Assembly: GCA_963777045.1 (NCBI GenBank)
Contig: CAVZPD010000009.1
Span: 124,001 to 188,000 of the forward strand
DNA from: JAPSGM01 sp963777045
GTDB lineage: Bacteria; Chloroflexota; Limnocylindria; QHBO01
Direction: 5' to 3'
Length of the DNA stretch: 64,000 nt
A model generated the notes under the pieces. It had not been told where the DNA came from, did no database searches, and saw nothing but the letters and a program-made list of their open reading frames with translations. Positions 16,224-24,612 of the stretch are shown here, in pieces; positions within the stretch are counted from its first letter, which is position 1, and the number at the start of each line of letters is the position of its first letter. Made by a program: the position numbers and the translations under genes.

Positions 16224-17675
16224 ATGACCATTTCGAGCGCCGATGCCCTCGTCGCGCGCCTGGATGGCATCGCCCGGATCGTGGGCGATGGCCTCGAGGT
16301 GGACGACGCCGGACGACTTCGGCATGAGCTGATCGACGATCTCGCCGTCGCGGCGGTCTTCGGTCCTGACGATGCCACTCGAGACGCCGCGCGCTGGCTG
16401 ATCTGGAGCGCCTCGCAGGCCCTCGGCTGCGGCTCGGCGAGCATTCACGAGCTGTACATGGCGCGCGGGCGCGGCGAGTTCGATGCCACCGCTTTCACCG
16501 TGCCCGCGGTGAACGTGCGGGCATCGGCCTACCTGACCGCTCGCCAGGCCTTCGCCGCCGCGATCGAGCGGGACGCGGGGACCCTCATCTTCGAGATCGC
16601 CAAGTCGGAGATGGCGTACACCGAGCAGCGGCCGGCCGAGTACACCGCCGTCATCCTGGCGGCGGCCATCCGCGAGGGCTGGCCGGGACCCGTCTTCCTG
16701 CAGGGCGACCACTTCCAGTTCAACGCGACCCGCTGGAAGGCCGATGCCGAGGCCGAGATGGCGGGGCTCCAGGACCTGACCCGCGAGGCGGTGGCGGCCG
16801 GTTTCCTGAACATCGACATCGACAGCAGCACGCTGGTCGACCTCTCCCAGGCGACGGTGGCCGAGCAGCAGGCCGTCAACGCGGCCAACAGCGCCGCGCT
16901 GACCCAGCTCATCCGCGACCTCGAGCCGGAGGGCGTGACCGTCAGCGTCGGCGGCGAGATCGGCGAGGTGGGGAAGTCGAACTCCACCGAGGAGGAGCTG
17001 CGCGCCTACCTGTCCGGCTACTACCAGCGGCTTGGTGAGGGGATGACCGGCATCAGCAAGGTGAGCATCCAGACCGGTACCAGCCACGGCGGGGTCCCCA
17101 TGCCGGACGGGAGCATCGCCACGGTGAAGATCGACTTCGATACCATGCGCCGCCTCTCGACCGTTGCCCGGGAAGAATTCCGGCTGGCCGGCTGCGTCCA
17201 GCACGGCGCGTCGACCCTGCCGGACGAGGCGTTCCACCACTTCCCGGCGAGCGGCGCCGCGGAGATCCACCTGGCGACCGGGTTCCAGAACATCCTCTAC
17301 GACGCCGGGGGGCTGCCGGCCGACCTCAAGGCCGAGATGATGGACTGGACTCAAGACAACTGCGCCGATGAGCGCAAGGACGACCAGACTGATGAGCAGT
17401 TCCTGTACAAGTCGCGAAAGAAGGCGATCGGCCCCTTCAAGCGCCAGCTGTGGGAGCTGTCCGACGACGCTCGCAGCGAGATCGCCGGGAACCTGCGCGA
17501 CAAGTTCGGTCTGCTCTTCGACGAGCTGCAGATCGCGGGCACGCGGGAGCTGGTCGACCGCTTCGTCACGCGCGTGCCGTTGCCGCGGCCCCGGCCTGAA
17601 TCACTCGGCGGGAGCGGTCGCCGCGCGGTGACCGCCGGCGCGACCGTCTTCGAGGACGACGGCTCGGGGGAGTAG
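16224..17675 (+). CDS. Class II fructose-bisphosphate aldolase-like protein (long form)
   Basis: 483 residues, longer than the usual 280-360 of the family because of an N-terminal helical region and a C-terminal tail. Class II aldolase landmarks are visible: FLQGDHFQ (zinc His), NIDIDSSTL, SVGGEIGEVG (Glu/Gly loop), QTGTSHGG, CVQHGAST (zinc His) and HLATGFQN. These enzymes cleave or form ketose bisphosphates through a Zn-stabilised enediolate. Specificity (fructose-1,6-bisphosphate versus another ketose) cannot be decided. ATG is 6 bases after a TAGCAT box. Confidence 0.85.
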   Translation: MTISSADALVARLDGIARIVGDGLEVDDAGRLRHELIDDLAVAAVFGPDDATRDAARWLIWSASQALGCGSASIHELYMARGRGEFDATAFTVPAVNVRASAYLTARQAFAAAIERDAGTLIFEIAKSEMAYTEQRPAEYTAVILAAAIREGWPGPVFLQGDHFQFNATRWKADAEAEMAGLQDLTREAVAAGFLNIDIDSSTLVDLSQATVAEQQAVNAANSAALTQLIRDLEPEGVTVSVGGEIGEVGKSNSTEEELRAYLSGYYQRLGEGMTGISKVSIQTGTSHGGVPMPDGSIATVKIDFDTMRRLSTVAREEFRLAGCVQHGASTLPDEAFHHFPASGAAEIHLATGFQNILYDAGGLPADLKAEMMDWTQDNCADERKDDQTDEQFLYKSRKKAIGPFKRQLWELSDDARSEIAGNLRDKFGLLFDELQIAGTRELVDRFVTRVPLPRPRPESLGGSGRRAVTAGATVFEDDGSGE

Positions 17676-17679
17676 GGCG

Positions 17680-18393
17680 TCAGCCCAGCCCCAGCAGGCG
17701 CAGCAGGACGGGCTGGTCGGCGAGTGCCACCAGCCGCCTGACGCCGGCGGGCGGCAGCTTGGCGAGCGCCGTCAGGGCGGTGGCCAGCTCTGCCGCGCTC
17801 AGCTCCCCGATGAGCGCCCAGACCCGCTCGACGGCCGCGCCATCCAGGCTGTCGAGGGCCAGGAAGAGGTGCTCGATGGCGGCCGGATCGCCGCGCACGA
17901 AGACCTCGACGCCGCGGTCGAAGCGCTCCACGAAGTCGAGCAGGGATCGCAACCGCTGCTCCAGCTCCACGGCCGGCGCGCCCACCTCTGCCGCACGGCG
18001 CACGCACTGCCGCAGCACCGGCAGCACAGGATCGGTCTCGCGTTCGCGTCGTGCCGCGGCGACGCGGCGGAACCACTCCCAGTGGTCGCCGACCACTTCC
18101 CAGGCGACCGCCGCCGGGCCGCGCTGTCCGCTGCGCCGCGGCGCAGCGGCCCTGATCAGGAGGCCCCATTCCTCGCACTGCGTCAGTGCCAGGCTGGCCG
18201 CCCGGTGGCTCATGCCCAGGGCGCGCCGCACCTCCGGCTCCGTCAGTGGCCCACCGTGCACGAGCAGGTAGCCCTGCACCGCGGCCGTTGACGGTGCCAC
18301 GCCCCACGCGGCGCCGATCTCGCCCCAGGCGCGTGCGAAGTCGCGCCGAATCCGCTCGGAGCGGGAGGTGTCGACCGCATCGTTGGTGGCCAC
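17680..18393 (-). CDS. GbsR/MarR-like winged-helix transcriptional regulator
   Basis: 237 residues. The N-terminal part (about 15-85) has a winged-helix reader: YLLVHGGPLTEPEVRRALGM, then SHRAASLALTQCEEWGL, with an Arg/Gly wing, as in GbsR-type regulators; the C-terminal part is helical. It probably binds DNA as a dimer and responds to a small ligand not deducible here. The GTG at 18393 is chosen because a TAGGCT box lies 7 bases upstream; a longer frame to 18480 would start before that box. It converges with the aldolase gene, 4 bases apart. Confidence 0.78.
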   Translation of the reverse strand: MATNDAVDTSRSERIRRDFARAWGEIGAAWGVAPSTAAVQGYLLVHGGPLTEPEVRRALGMSHRAASLALTQCEEWGLLIRAAAPRRSGQRGPAAVAWEVVGDHWEWFRRVAAARRERETDPVLPVLRQCVRRAAEVGAPAVELEQRLRSLLDFVERFDRGVEVFVRGDPAAIEHLFLALDSLDGAAVERVWALIGELSAAELATALTALAKLPPAGVRRLVALADQPVLLRLLGLG

Positions 18394-18400
18394 GGGGTGG

Positions 18401-18406
18401 AGCCTA
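18401..18406 (-). promoter_or_regulatory. -10 box TAGGCT (minus strand), leaderless GTG start
   Basis: On the minus strand TAGGCT is followed after 7 bases by GTG at 18393. The plus strand of the same site carries TAGCAG (18405-18410), which could be the -10 of a transcript entering the structured element at 18425. Confidence 0.5.
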
Positions 18407-18424
18407 GCAGGCGGCGGTTCTGGC

Positions 18425-18602
18425 TCGATGGGTCGCGCGGATTGCGCCAGATGGCGAGTTCGGGAGCCGCTTGGCGACATCTATCGGTGCGTCGCAAGCC
18501 CAGATGCCCCTCCGGGGCTGGCCTTGCGCGTGCCTTGTACCGATAGATCGGCCGAAACCGAGCCCGGGACCCGAGCTGGGCACCGTCTGTGACATCTATC
18601 GG
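18425..18602 (+). ncRNA. Candidate structured RNA/repeat element, copy A
   Basis: Four 9-base motifs: TCGATGGGT (18425-18433), ATCTATCGG (18479-18487), CCGATAGAT (18540-18548), ATCTATCGG (18594-18602), separated by exactly 45, 52 and 45 bases. Motifs 1/2 and 3/4 can pair; motif 1 differs from the consensus by three transitions that all become G-U pairs in plus-strand RNA. The 52-base linker holds a hairpin GCCCC-TCC-GGGGC (18506-18518) enclosed by GCAAG/CTTGC. No open reading frame. Copy B at 49942-50120 has the same geometry with different intervening sequence. It lies between the GbsR-like gene and iscA; 18603-18706 holds nothing else I can name. Confidence 0.5.
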
Positions 18603-18706
18603 CCCCGGCCCCCCGGCCCCCTGCTCCAGGATCAGGTCGGCAGGCATTGACGGCTCCCGCCGAGTATCTGGTCGAGCAACGCAGCAACCTGCAACTGGAC
18701 ACGGAA

Positions 18707-18732
18707 AAGCCCCGGTCCTGGGACCGGGGCTT
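18707..18732 (-). terminator. Intrinsic terminator of the IscA-type gene
   Basis: 12-bp inverted repeat AAGCCCCGGTCC / GGACCGGGGCTT. Read on the minus strand it lies about 27 bases after the stop of the IscA-type gene and is followed by TTTTCC, a short U tract. Confidence 0.82.
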
Positions 18733-18758
18733 CCGCGCGGCGCGAGAGGGAGGAGGGG

Positions 18759-19181
18759 TCAGTGGCAGCCGCCAGCCTTGGCCGGCGAGCCATCGGTGTT
18801 GAACGACGAGCCGCAGGCGCAGCTGCTGACCGCGTTCGGATTGTTGATGGCAAAACCGGAGCCCATCAGCGAGTCGACGTAGTCGATCTCGGCACCACCC
18901 ACGTACTGCGCGCTGTAGGCGTCGATCACGACCGGCACGCCGGCGTGATCCTCGACGCGGTCGTCATCGGCGATCTTCTCGTCGAAGGCCAGGCCGTAGC
19001 TGAACCCGGAGCAGCCACCGCTCTTCACGAAGAGCCGCAGCGCAGCGGCGCTCTTGCCCTCGCGGGAGCGGAGCTCCACGACCTTCGCAGCAGCGGCATC
19101 GGTCAGGCTGACGAGGAGCTCATCGGGCGCAGCCGGCGCACCGGCGGGGGTTGCCTGTGGCGTCGTCTCTGGCATGGTCAT
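18759..19181 (-). CDS. Iron-sulfur cluster A-type carrier (IscA/ErpA/SufA family)
   Basis: 140 residues. The HesB/IscA core starts near LVSLTDAAAAKVVEL; the three conserved cysteines are in GGCSGFSY and SSCACGSSF, and the family signature MGSGFAINNP is intact. It carries Fe-S clusters or iron to apoproteins; this window encodes several clients (Rieske proteins and the Fe-S flavoprotein). An Ala/Pro-rich N-terminal extension of about 20 residues and a terminal Cys-His (GGCH) are additional. Two start choices, 19181 (MTMPE) and 19175 (MPE), remain; I keep the longer. Confidence 0.92.
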   Translation of the reverse strand: MTMPETTPQATPAGAPAAPDELLVSLTDAAAAKVVELRSREGKSAAALRLFVKSGGCSGFSYGLAFDEKIADDDRVEDHAGVPVVIDAYSAQYVGGAEIDYVDSLMGSGFAINNPNAVSSCACGSSFNTDGSPAKAGGCH

Positions 19182-19229
19182 CTTGACGGGGGTTCTCCCT
19201 CGCGGCGTTGGATTGAGTTCGCTTCGGAA

Positions 19230-19235
19230 AGTATA
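19230..19235 (-). promoter_or_regulatory. -10 box TATACT for the IscA-type gene
   Basis: On the minus strand TATACT is followed by about 48 bases to the ATG. A GAGGGAGAA stretch lies before the start, so this transcript has a leader, unlike many neighbours. Confidence 0.45.
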
Positions 19236-19358
19236 GCAACCCTATCAGGATTCCCCGCAATGGCCCAATCGCAGACCGGCCCGAAGTCCGTTCCGATGGC
19301 GCAACATGCTTGCCATCGGAATGACCGTCGGCCCTTCGCGCCGGGCCGTGGGCACCGG

Positions 19359-19364
19359 TAGACT
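19359..19364 (+). promoter_or_regulatory. -10 box TAGACT for the aminotransferase/transketolase pair
   Basis: TAGACT at 19359-19364 predicts a start near 19372 and a roughly 30-base leader containing GAAGAGG before the GTG at 19402. That rules out the upstream in-frame start at 19306. Confidence 0.45.
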
Positions 19365-19401
19365 TGTCGCCCGACCCATTGCTACGAAGAGGCTCACGCA
19401 C

Positions 19402-20607
19402 GTGAAGCTTGCAGACCGCATGGAGCGGATCGGGACCGAGACCGCCTTCGAGGCGGCAGCGCGTGCTCGCGCGCTGGAGGCCACCGGCCGCGACGTGATC
19501 CACCTCGAGATCGGCGAGCCCGATTTCGATACTCCGCGCCACATCAGCGAGGCCGCTTCACGCGGCCTGCTCGAAGAGCGGATGACCCACTACACCGGCG
19601 CGACCGGCATCCTGCCGCTGCGCGAGGCGATCGTCGCCGACGTGAAGCGCTGGAAGGGGATCGACGCCACGCCCGACCAGGTCGTCGTCACGCCCGGCGC
19701 CAAGCCCATCATGTTCTACGCCATGCTCGCCCTGATCAACGAGGGCGACGAGGTCATCTACCCGAACCCGGGCTTCCCGATCTACGAGTCGATGGCCCGC
19801 TACGTGGGCGGCACGCCGGTCGCGGCACCGCTCCGCGAGGAAGCCGAGTTCCGGATGGACGTGCGCGAGGTCGCGTCGCTGGTGACCGACCGGACACGGC
19901 TCATCGTCATCAACTCGCCGCAGAACCCAACCGGCTCGATCCTCACCCACGACGACATCCGCGAGATCGCCCGCATCGCGGTCGAGCATGACCTGGTCGT
20001 CCTGGCCGATGAGATCTACGGCCGGCTGCAGTACGAGGGGGAGCCGCTCTCCATCGCGACCCTGCCGGGCATGGCCGACCGCACGATCACACTGGACGGC
20101 TTCAGCAAGACCTTTGCGATGACCGGCTGGCGCCTCGGCTACGGGATCATCCCGGAGTGGCTGCTGCCGACCTACAGCCGCCTGGTCATCAACAGCGTGA
20201 GCTGCACCAACGCCTTCGCCCAGGCCGGGGCGGTCGCGGCGTTGACCGGGCCCCAGGAGGAGCCCGACCGCTTCCGCGAGGAGTTCATCGCGCGACGCAA
20301 GATCATCGTGGACGGGCTCAACGCCATCGACGGCGTCAGCTGCGTCATGCCGCACGGCGCGTTCTACGCGTTCCCGAACGTATCGAGCTTCGGGCGGACC
20401 AGCGCCGAGATCGCCGATCACCTCCTCTACGACGCCGGCATCTGCACGCTGGCCGGCACGGCCTTCGGGAGCCACGGCGAGGGTTACCTGCGGCTGTCGT
20501 ACGCAAACTCGCGCGAGAAGATCAACGCCGCGCTGGAGCGGATCGCCGAGTCGCTGGCACGCCTGGAGCGGACCGGCGAGGTCGTGACGGCGGGTTCGGC
20601 GTCATGA
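19402..20607 (+). CDS. PLP-dependent aminotransferase, class I/II (AspC/AlaT-like)
   Basis: 401 residues. Fold-type I features: LEIGEPDFDTP near the N-terminus, YTGATGILPLREAI, the NSPQNPTGS substrate/PLP segment, DEIYGRLQYEG, the Schiff-base Lys in LDGFSKTFAMTGWRLGY and a C-terminal LRLSYANS carboxylate-binding Arg. It transfers amino groups between an amino acid (aspartate, alanine or aromatic) and 2-oxoglutarate; exact substrate not decidable. The GTG start is favoured by the promoter at 19359 and a GAAGAGG ribosome site. Its stop overlaps the transketolase start (ATGA). Confidence 0.9.
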   Translation: MKLADRMERIGTETAFEAAARARALEATGRDVIHLEIGEPDFDTPRHISEAASRGLLEERMTHYTGATGILPLREAIVADVKRWKGIDATPDQVVVTPGAKPIMFYAMLALINEGDEVIYPNPGFPIYESMARYVGGTPVAAPLREEAEFRMDVREVASLVTDRTRLIVINSPQNPTGSILTHDDIREIARIAVEHDLVVLADEIYGRLQYEGEPLSIATLPGMADRTITLDGFSKTFAMTGWRLGYGIIPEWLLPTYSRLVINSVSCTNAFAQAGAVAALTGPQEEPDRFREEFIARRKIIVDGLNAIDGVSCVMPHGAFYAFPNVSSFGRTSAEIADHLLYDAGICTLAGTAFGSHGEGYLRLSYANSREKINAALERIAESLARLERTGEVVTAGSAS

Positions 20608-22985
20608 CCGCCACCCGACCAGTCGCCGAATCGGCCGACGAACTCTACCAGCGCGCAACCGGCTCGTTCGAGCAGTGGGAGCTGGTCAAGGACGTACTGG
20701 ACGAGGCGATCGACCTCACGCTCAACTACCGTCAGTCGGGCCACCCGGGCGGCTCACGCTCGAAGGTGCACCTCTTCCTCTCGCTCCTGCTCTCCGGCGC
20801 CATGCGCTGGGACATCCGCCGCCCGTGGCTGCCCTTCGCGGATCGCTTCGTCCTCTCGGCGGGGCACACCGTGCCGCTCGTCTACTGCACCCTGGCCGTG
20901 CTCAACGAGATCCTCCGAGCGCGCCATGAGCGGAGTGGGGACGAGCGCTTCGCCTTCCCCGATGACGGCGAGTGGGCGCTCACCTGGGAGCACCTGCTCA
21001 CCCTCCGACGCCGTGGCGGCCTGGCCGGCCACGCGGAGATGGAGGGCAAGACGCTCTTCCTGAAGTTCAACACCGGCCCCTCCGGACACGGCATGCCACC
21101 CGCGGCCGGCGAGGCGGCAGCGCTCAAGCTGGCCGGCGCCGGCGAGGTGAAGGTCTTCGCCGTCGAGGGCGAGGGTGGCCTCACGCCGGGCGCCAGCCAC
21201 GAGACGCGGAACACCGCCTGGGGGCTGGGACTCGACAACCTCGTTTTCCTGGTCGACTGGAACGACTACGGGATCGACGACGTCGCCATCTCGGAGGTCG
21301 TCCACGGTGCCCCGGCCGACTGGTTCACGCCGTACGGCTGGCGCATCACCGGCACGGAGCAGGGCTCCGAGTGGGGTCCCGTCGCCCGTGCCGTCCTGGA
21401 GGCGGCCCGTGGCGAGAACCCGGACCACGTCCCGTCCATGGCCTGGTTCAAGACGCGCAAGGGGCGTGGCTACGGCAAGTACGACAACAAGAGCCATGGC
21501 TCGCCGCACGCCATGAACTCCGAGCCGTTCTGGACGGTGCGCAAGGGGTTCATGGAGCGCCACGGCGTCGAGTACGCGGGCGTCGACGAGGCCGCGCCAT
21601 CGGATCCCGGAGAGCTCGAGGCGCAGGCGCGCCACAACTTCGAGGTGGCCATGGGCGTCCTGCGTGCGAACACGCAGGTGGTGGATGCCATCAGCGACCG
21701 CCTCCTGGAGCTGGCGGCATCGGTGCCGGAGCGGGTGGAAGGCTTTCACCTGGGCGGGAACGGCGCCGAGATCTTCAACGACTCACGCTTCACCGATGTC
21801 TCCGCCTACCCCGCTTCGATGTGGAAGCAGCCCGGAGAGAAGGCCCCCAATCGGGCGGCGCTGGCGACCTGGGGCTCGTGGGTCAACGCGACCGCGAAGG
21901 CGGAGTACGACCGGCCGCTGGTGATCGCCTGCTCGGCCGACCTTGCCGAATCAACGAACATCGCAGGCTTCGCCAAGGACTTCGAGGAGCTGCCGGGGTG
22001 GGGCTGGTACAACCGCGACACGAACCCGCGGGGCGCGCTGCTGCCGCAGGAGATCACCGAGTTCACCAACGCCGGCGTGTCGGTGGGGATCGCGACGGTC
22101 AACCTGGCCGATGATCCCTTCCACGCCTTCAACGGCTTCTGGGCCGCCTGCTCGACCTACGGCTCGTTCTCGTACCTGAAGTACGGGCCGATGCGCCTCT
22201 TCAGCCAGCTCGCCCAGGACACCGAGCTGAAGGTGGGCAAGGTGATCTGGATCGCCGGACACTCGGGGCCCGAGACCGCCGAGGACTCGCGCACCCACTT
22301 CGGCGTCTTCGCCACCGGCGTCACGCAGCTCTTCCCGGAAGGGCACGTCATCGACCTGCACCCGTGGGAGCACAACGAGGTGCCCGTCGTCCTCGCCGCC
22401 GCGCTGGCCACCGACGTGCCGATCGTGGCGCTGCACCTCACCCGGCCGTCGGTGGAGATTCCGGATCGCGAGAAGCTGGGCATGGACTCGCACTTCGCCG
22501 CCGCGAAGGGGGCCTACCTGATGCGGCGCGCGGATCCCGCGACACCGTGCGCGGGGACGGTCTACGTGCAGGGGACCATGTCGACCGCCAACCTGGTCAA
22601 GGTCCTGCCACGGCTCGACGAGGAGGGACTGAACGTCCGCGTGGTCGCGGCCATCAGCCCGCAGCTGTTCCGGATGCAGGACGCCGCCTACCGCGACGAG
22701 ATCTGCTCAGCGGCGGACCGCTTCGACGGGATGGCCATCACCAACCGCGCCTTCAAGCTGATGCGCGACTGGGTGGACGGGCCGATTGCCGAGGAGTACT
22801 CGCTCTCCTCCGACTGGGACAATCGCTGGCGCACGGGCGGCACGGTCGACGAGGTGATCGACGAGGCGCACCTCGGCCCTGACCACATCCTCGAGGGGAT
22901 ACGTCGCTACGTCGCGGACCGCGACGCTCGTCTGCGACGCCTGCGCGAGCTCGTCGCGTCCGTCGAGCAGGGGCACGGCGGCTAG
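20604..22985 (+). CDS. Transketolase-family thiamine-diphosphate enzyme, divergent long form
   Basis: 793 residues versus about 650-670 for canonical transketolase. The N-terminal PP domain carries SGHPGGSRSKVH and a cofactor loop GEGGLTPGASHETRNTAWG, where the usual GDGE is GEGG and the Asn-Asn end reads VDWNDYG; the Pyr domain has LADDPFHAFNGFW and a C-terminal domain follows. It should move two-carbon ketol units between sugar phosphates, but the altered TPP/Mg loop leaves donor and acceptor open. Start overlaps the aminotransferase stop, so the two are co-translated. Confidence 0.82.
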   Translation: MTATRPVAESADELYQRATGSFEQWELVKDVLDEAIDLTLNYRQSGHPGGSRSKVHLFLSLLLSGAMRWDIRRPWLPFADRFVLSAGHTVPLVYCTLAVLNEILRARHERSGDERFAFPDDGEWALTWEHLLTLRRRGGLAGHAEMEGKTLFLKFNTGPSGHGMPPAAGEAAALKLAGAGEVKVFAVEGEGGLTPGASHETRNTAWGLGLDNLVFLVDWNDYGIDDVAISEVVHGAPADWFTPYGWRITGTEQGSEWGPVARAVLEAARGENPDHVPSMAWFKTRKGRGYGKYDNKSHGSPHAMNSEPFWTVRKGFMERHGVEYAGVDEAAPSDPGELEAQARHNFEVAMGVLRANTQVVDAISDRLLELAASVPERVEGFHLGGNGAEIFNDSRFTDVSAYPASMWKQPGEKAPNRAALATWGSWVNATAKAEYDRPLVIACSADLAESTNIAGFAKDFEELPGWGWYNRDTNPRGALLPQEITEFTNAGVSVGIATVNLADDPFHAFNGFWAACSTYGSFSYLKYGPMRLFSQLAQDTELKVGKVIWIAGHSGPETAEDSRTHFGVFATGVTQLFPEGHVIDLHPWEHNEVPVVLAAALATDVPIVALHLTRPSVEIPDREKLGMDSHFAAAKGAYLMRRADPATPCAGTVYVQGTMSTANLVKVLPRLDEEGLNVRVVAAISPQLFRMQDAAYRDEICSAADRFDGMAITNRAFKLMRDWVDGPIAEEYSLSSDWDNRWRTGGTVDEVIDEAHLGPDHILEGIRRYVADRDARLRRLRELVASVEQGHGG

Positions 22986-22991
22986 CGGCGC

Positions 22992-23201
22992 ATGCCCGAC
23001 CTGGAGCCCCACCCCTACGAGCACCAGCGCCCCCGGCGCCCGCGAATCCTGCCGAAGCGGCTGAAACCGCCGCCGGACCGCCAGGACCCGCCGGACCTGC
23101 GCTGGATGCTCTTCGTGGGGATCGCGCTGGCGGCGGTGATGGCGGCCCTCGCCGCTCCGTACATCGTGGGCTACCTGCTGCAGGCGGCGACGGGCGGCTA
23201 G
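22992..23201 (+). CDS. 69-residue single-span membrane protein
   Basis: A basic, Pro-rich cytoplasmic-type N-terminus of about 35 residues (PRRPRILPKRLKPPPDRQD) followed by one hydrophobic helix (MLFVGIALAAVMAALAAPY). It starts six bases after the transketolase stop and its own stop overlaps the convergent acetyltransferase gene. No family recognised. Confidence 0.6.
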   Translation: MPDLEPHPYEHQRPRRPRILPKRLKPPPDRQDPPDLRWMLFVGIALAAVMAALAAPYIVGYLLQAATGG

Positions 23202-23779
23202 GGCCGCTCGCCGCCGAGCTCGCGCACGACGCGTGCAGGCGTGCCCACCGCCAGCATGCCGGCGGGAATGTCGCGCGTCACGACGCTTCCCGCACCGATG
23301 ACGCTGTCCGAACCGATGCTCACCCCGGGGCAGACGATGGCGCCGCCACCCAGCCACACGTTGTCGCCGATGGCGATCGGTTGGGCCGACTCCCACCTGG
23401 ATCGGCGCTCCGCCGGATTCAGCGGGTGCGTCGGCGTCAGCAGCTGGACATAGGGGCCGACCTGGACATCGTCACCAATGGTGACGGTCGCGACGTCGAG
23501 GCAGACGAGGCCGTAGTTGATGAAGGTCCGAGCCCCCACGGAGGTCTGGTAGCCGTAGTCGCAGCGGAACGGGGGCCGGATCTCGCTGCCCTCGCCGAAC
23601 GCGCCGAGCAGCTCGCGCAGGAGCGCGTGGCGCGCGCCGCGGTCGACCGGATCCATGGTGTTGTAGCGATGCAGGAGCCGCTGGGCGCGATCCAGCTCGG
23701 AGGCCAGCTCGGGATCGTCCGCGATGTAGGGGTCCCCGGCCAGCATCCGCTCGCGCATCGACCGCTCGTCGGGGGGCAT
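23198..23779 (-). CDS. Maltose/galactoside O-acetyltransferase-like hexapeptide protein
   Basis: 193 residues: an N-terminal Mac domain (MRERMLAGDPYIADDPEL) and a left-handed beta-helix with hexapeptide repeats (e.g. VTIGDDVQVGPYV, IAIGDNVWLGGGAIV, VSIGSDSVIGAGSVV), ending in the GTPARVVREL signature. TPTHPL holds the catalytic His. It transfers acetyl from acetyl-CoA to a sugar or similar hydroxyl. Stands alone on the minus strand, 5 bases from the Rieske/anti-sigma gene's end. Confidence 0.92.
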   Translation of the reverse strand: MPPDERSMRERMLAGDPYIADDPELASELDRAQRLLHRYNTMDPVDRGARHALLRELLGAFGEGSEIRPPFRCDYGYQTSVGARTFINYGLVCLDVATVTIGDDVQVGPYVQLLTPTHPLNPAERRSRWESAQPIAIGDNVWLGGGAIVCPGVSIGSDSVIGAGSVVTRDIPAGMLAVGTPARVVRELGGERP

Positions 23780-23784
23780 CGGTC

Positions 23785-24612
23785 CTACGCCTGCCGCGCG
23801 GTCCAGACCAGGACCCGCTCGCCGTCGACCTTGAGCGCGGGACGGATCAGCGGCGGCAGCTCGATGGGGTAGGCCCGTTCATCGCCGCGGTAGCCGCCGG
23901 TGACGCGCCAGCGGGACCGGCCGTTGGCGAGCTCTCCGGCGAGGTCGAAGCTCGCACCGTGGCAGGGGCAGCGCAGGTCCTCGAACGCCGGGCGGAACTG
24001 GAGCGTGCAGCCCATGTGGGTGCAGACCGACGAGAGTGCCCGGAGCTGTCCACCGTCGTTGACGACGTAGCCGTCGAAGGCGGCCGTCGAGAAGCGGATG
24101 GCGGAGCCGGGCGGGAGCTCGGCCACCGTTGCAACCGCGACCCACTCGCCATCCGACCCCACCAGGTCGCTGCCGTCGTCCCAGATGCCCGGCCCGCCGC
24201 CCGGGGCCACCGGTCGCAGCATCGTGGCCCCCACCGCGCCCGCAGCGAGCCCGGCCGCCCCGATCAGGCCGCCGGTCAGCAGCTGACGGCGCGTGATGCG
24301 GACCCGCGACACTTCGCCAACCCCGGACCTGACCGGCGGAGGGACGCGAACGGCGTCGATGCCCTCGTCGGCGGCACGCATGCGCCGGCGCAGCTGGTCC
24401 ACGAAGGCGGGATCCGGCGCGCTCGCCGCCGGGTCGGCCGTGGCAGCGATCTCGGCCGCCAGGCGCGCCATCTCCGCCTCGTCGTGATCGCCGACGTCGG
24501 CGGCAGAGGGCCGCTCCCCGGCCAGCAGGGCGTCGAGGTAGCGGTCGATCCGGTCCGCCGAGGCGGACTCGTCCGGCGTCGGACGAAGGTCGCGCTCGCG
24601 TTCGTCAGCCAT
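23785..24612 (-). CDS. Membrane Rieske protein with anti-sigma-like N-terminus
   Basis: 275 residues. The N-terminal ~110 residues are cytosolic, acidic and helical (DRIDRYLDALLAGERPS, then a DPAFVDQLRRRM helix), resembling the sigma-binding part of ECF anti-sigma factors; ITRRQLLTGGLIGAAGLAAG is a single membrane or Tat-type segment; the exported C-terminal domain is Rieske with CTHMGC and CPCHGA. Its ATG lies inside the end of the ECF sigma gene (8-base overlap), the usual arrangement of sigma/anti-sigma pairs. I infer a redox-sensing anti-sigma factor; a plain electron carrier is the alternative. Confidence 0.78.
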   Translation of the reverse strand: MADERERDLRPTPDESASADRIDRYLDALLAGERPSAADVGDHDEAEMARLAAEIAATADPAASAPDPAFVDQLRRRMRAADEGIDAVRVPPPVRSGVGEVSRVRITRRQLLTGGLIGAAGLAAGAVGATMLRPVAPGGGPGIWDDGSDLVGSDGEWVAVATVAELPPGSAIRFSTAAFDGYVVNDGGQLRALSSVCTHMGCTLQFRPAFEDLRCPCHGASFDLAGELANGRSRWRVTGGYRGDERAYPIELPPLIRPALKVDGERVLVWTARQA

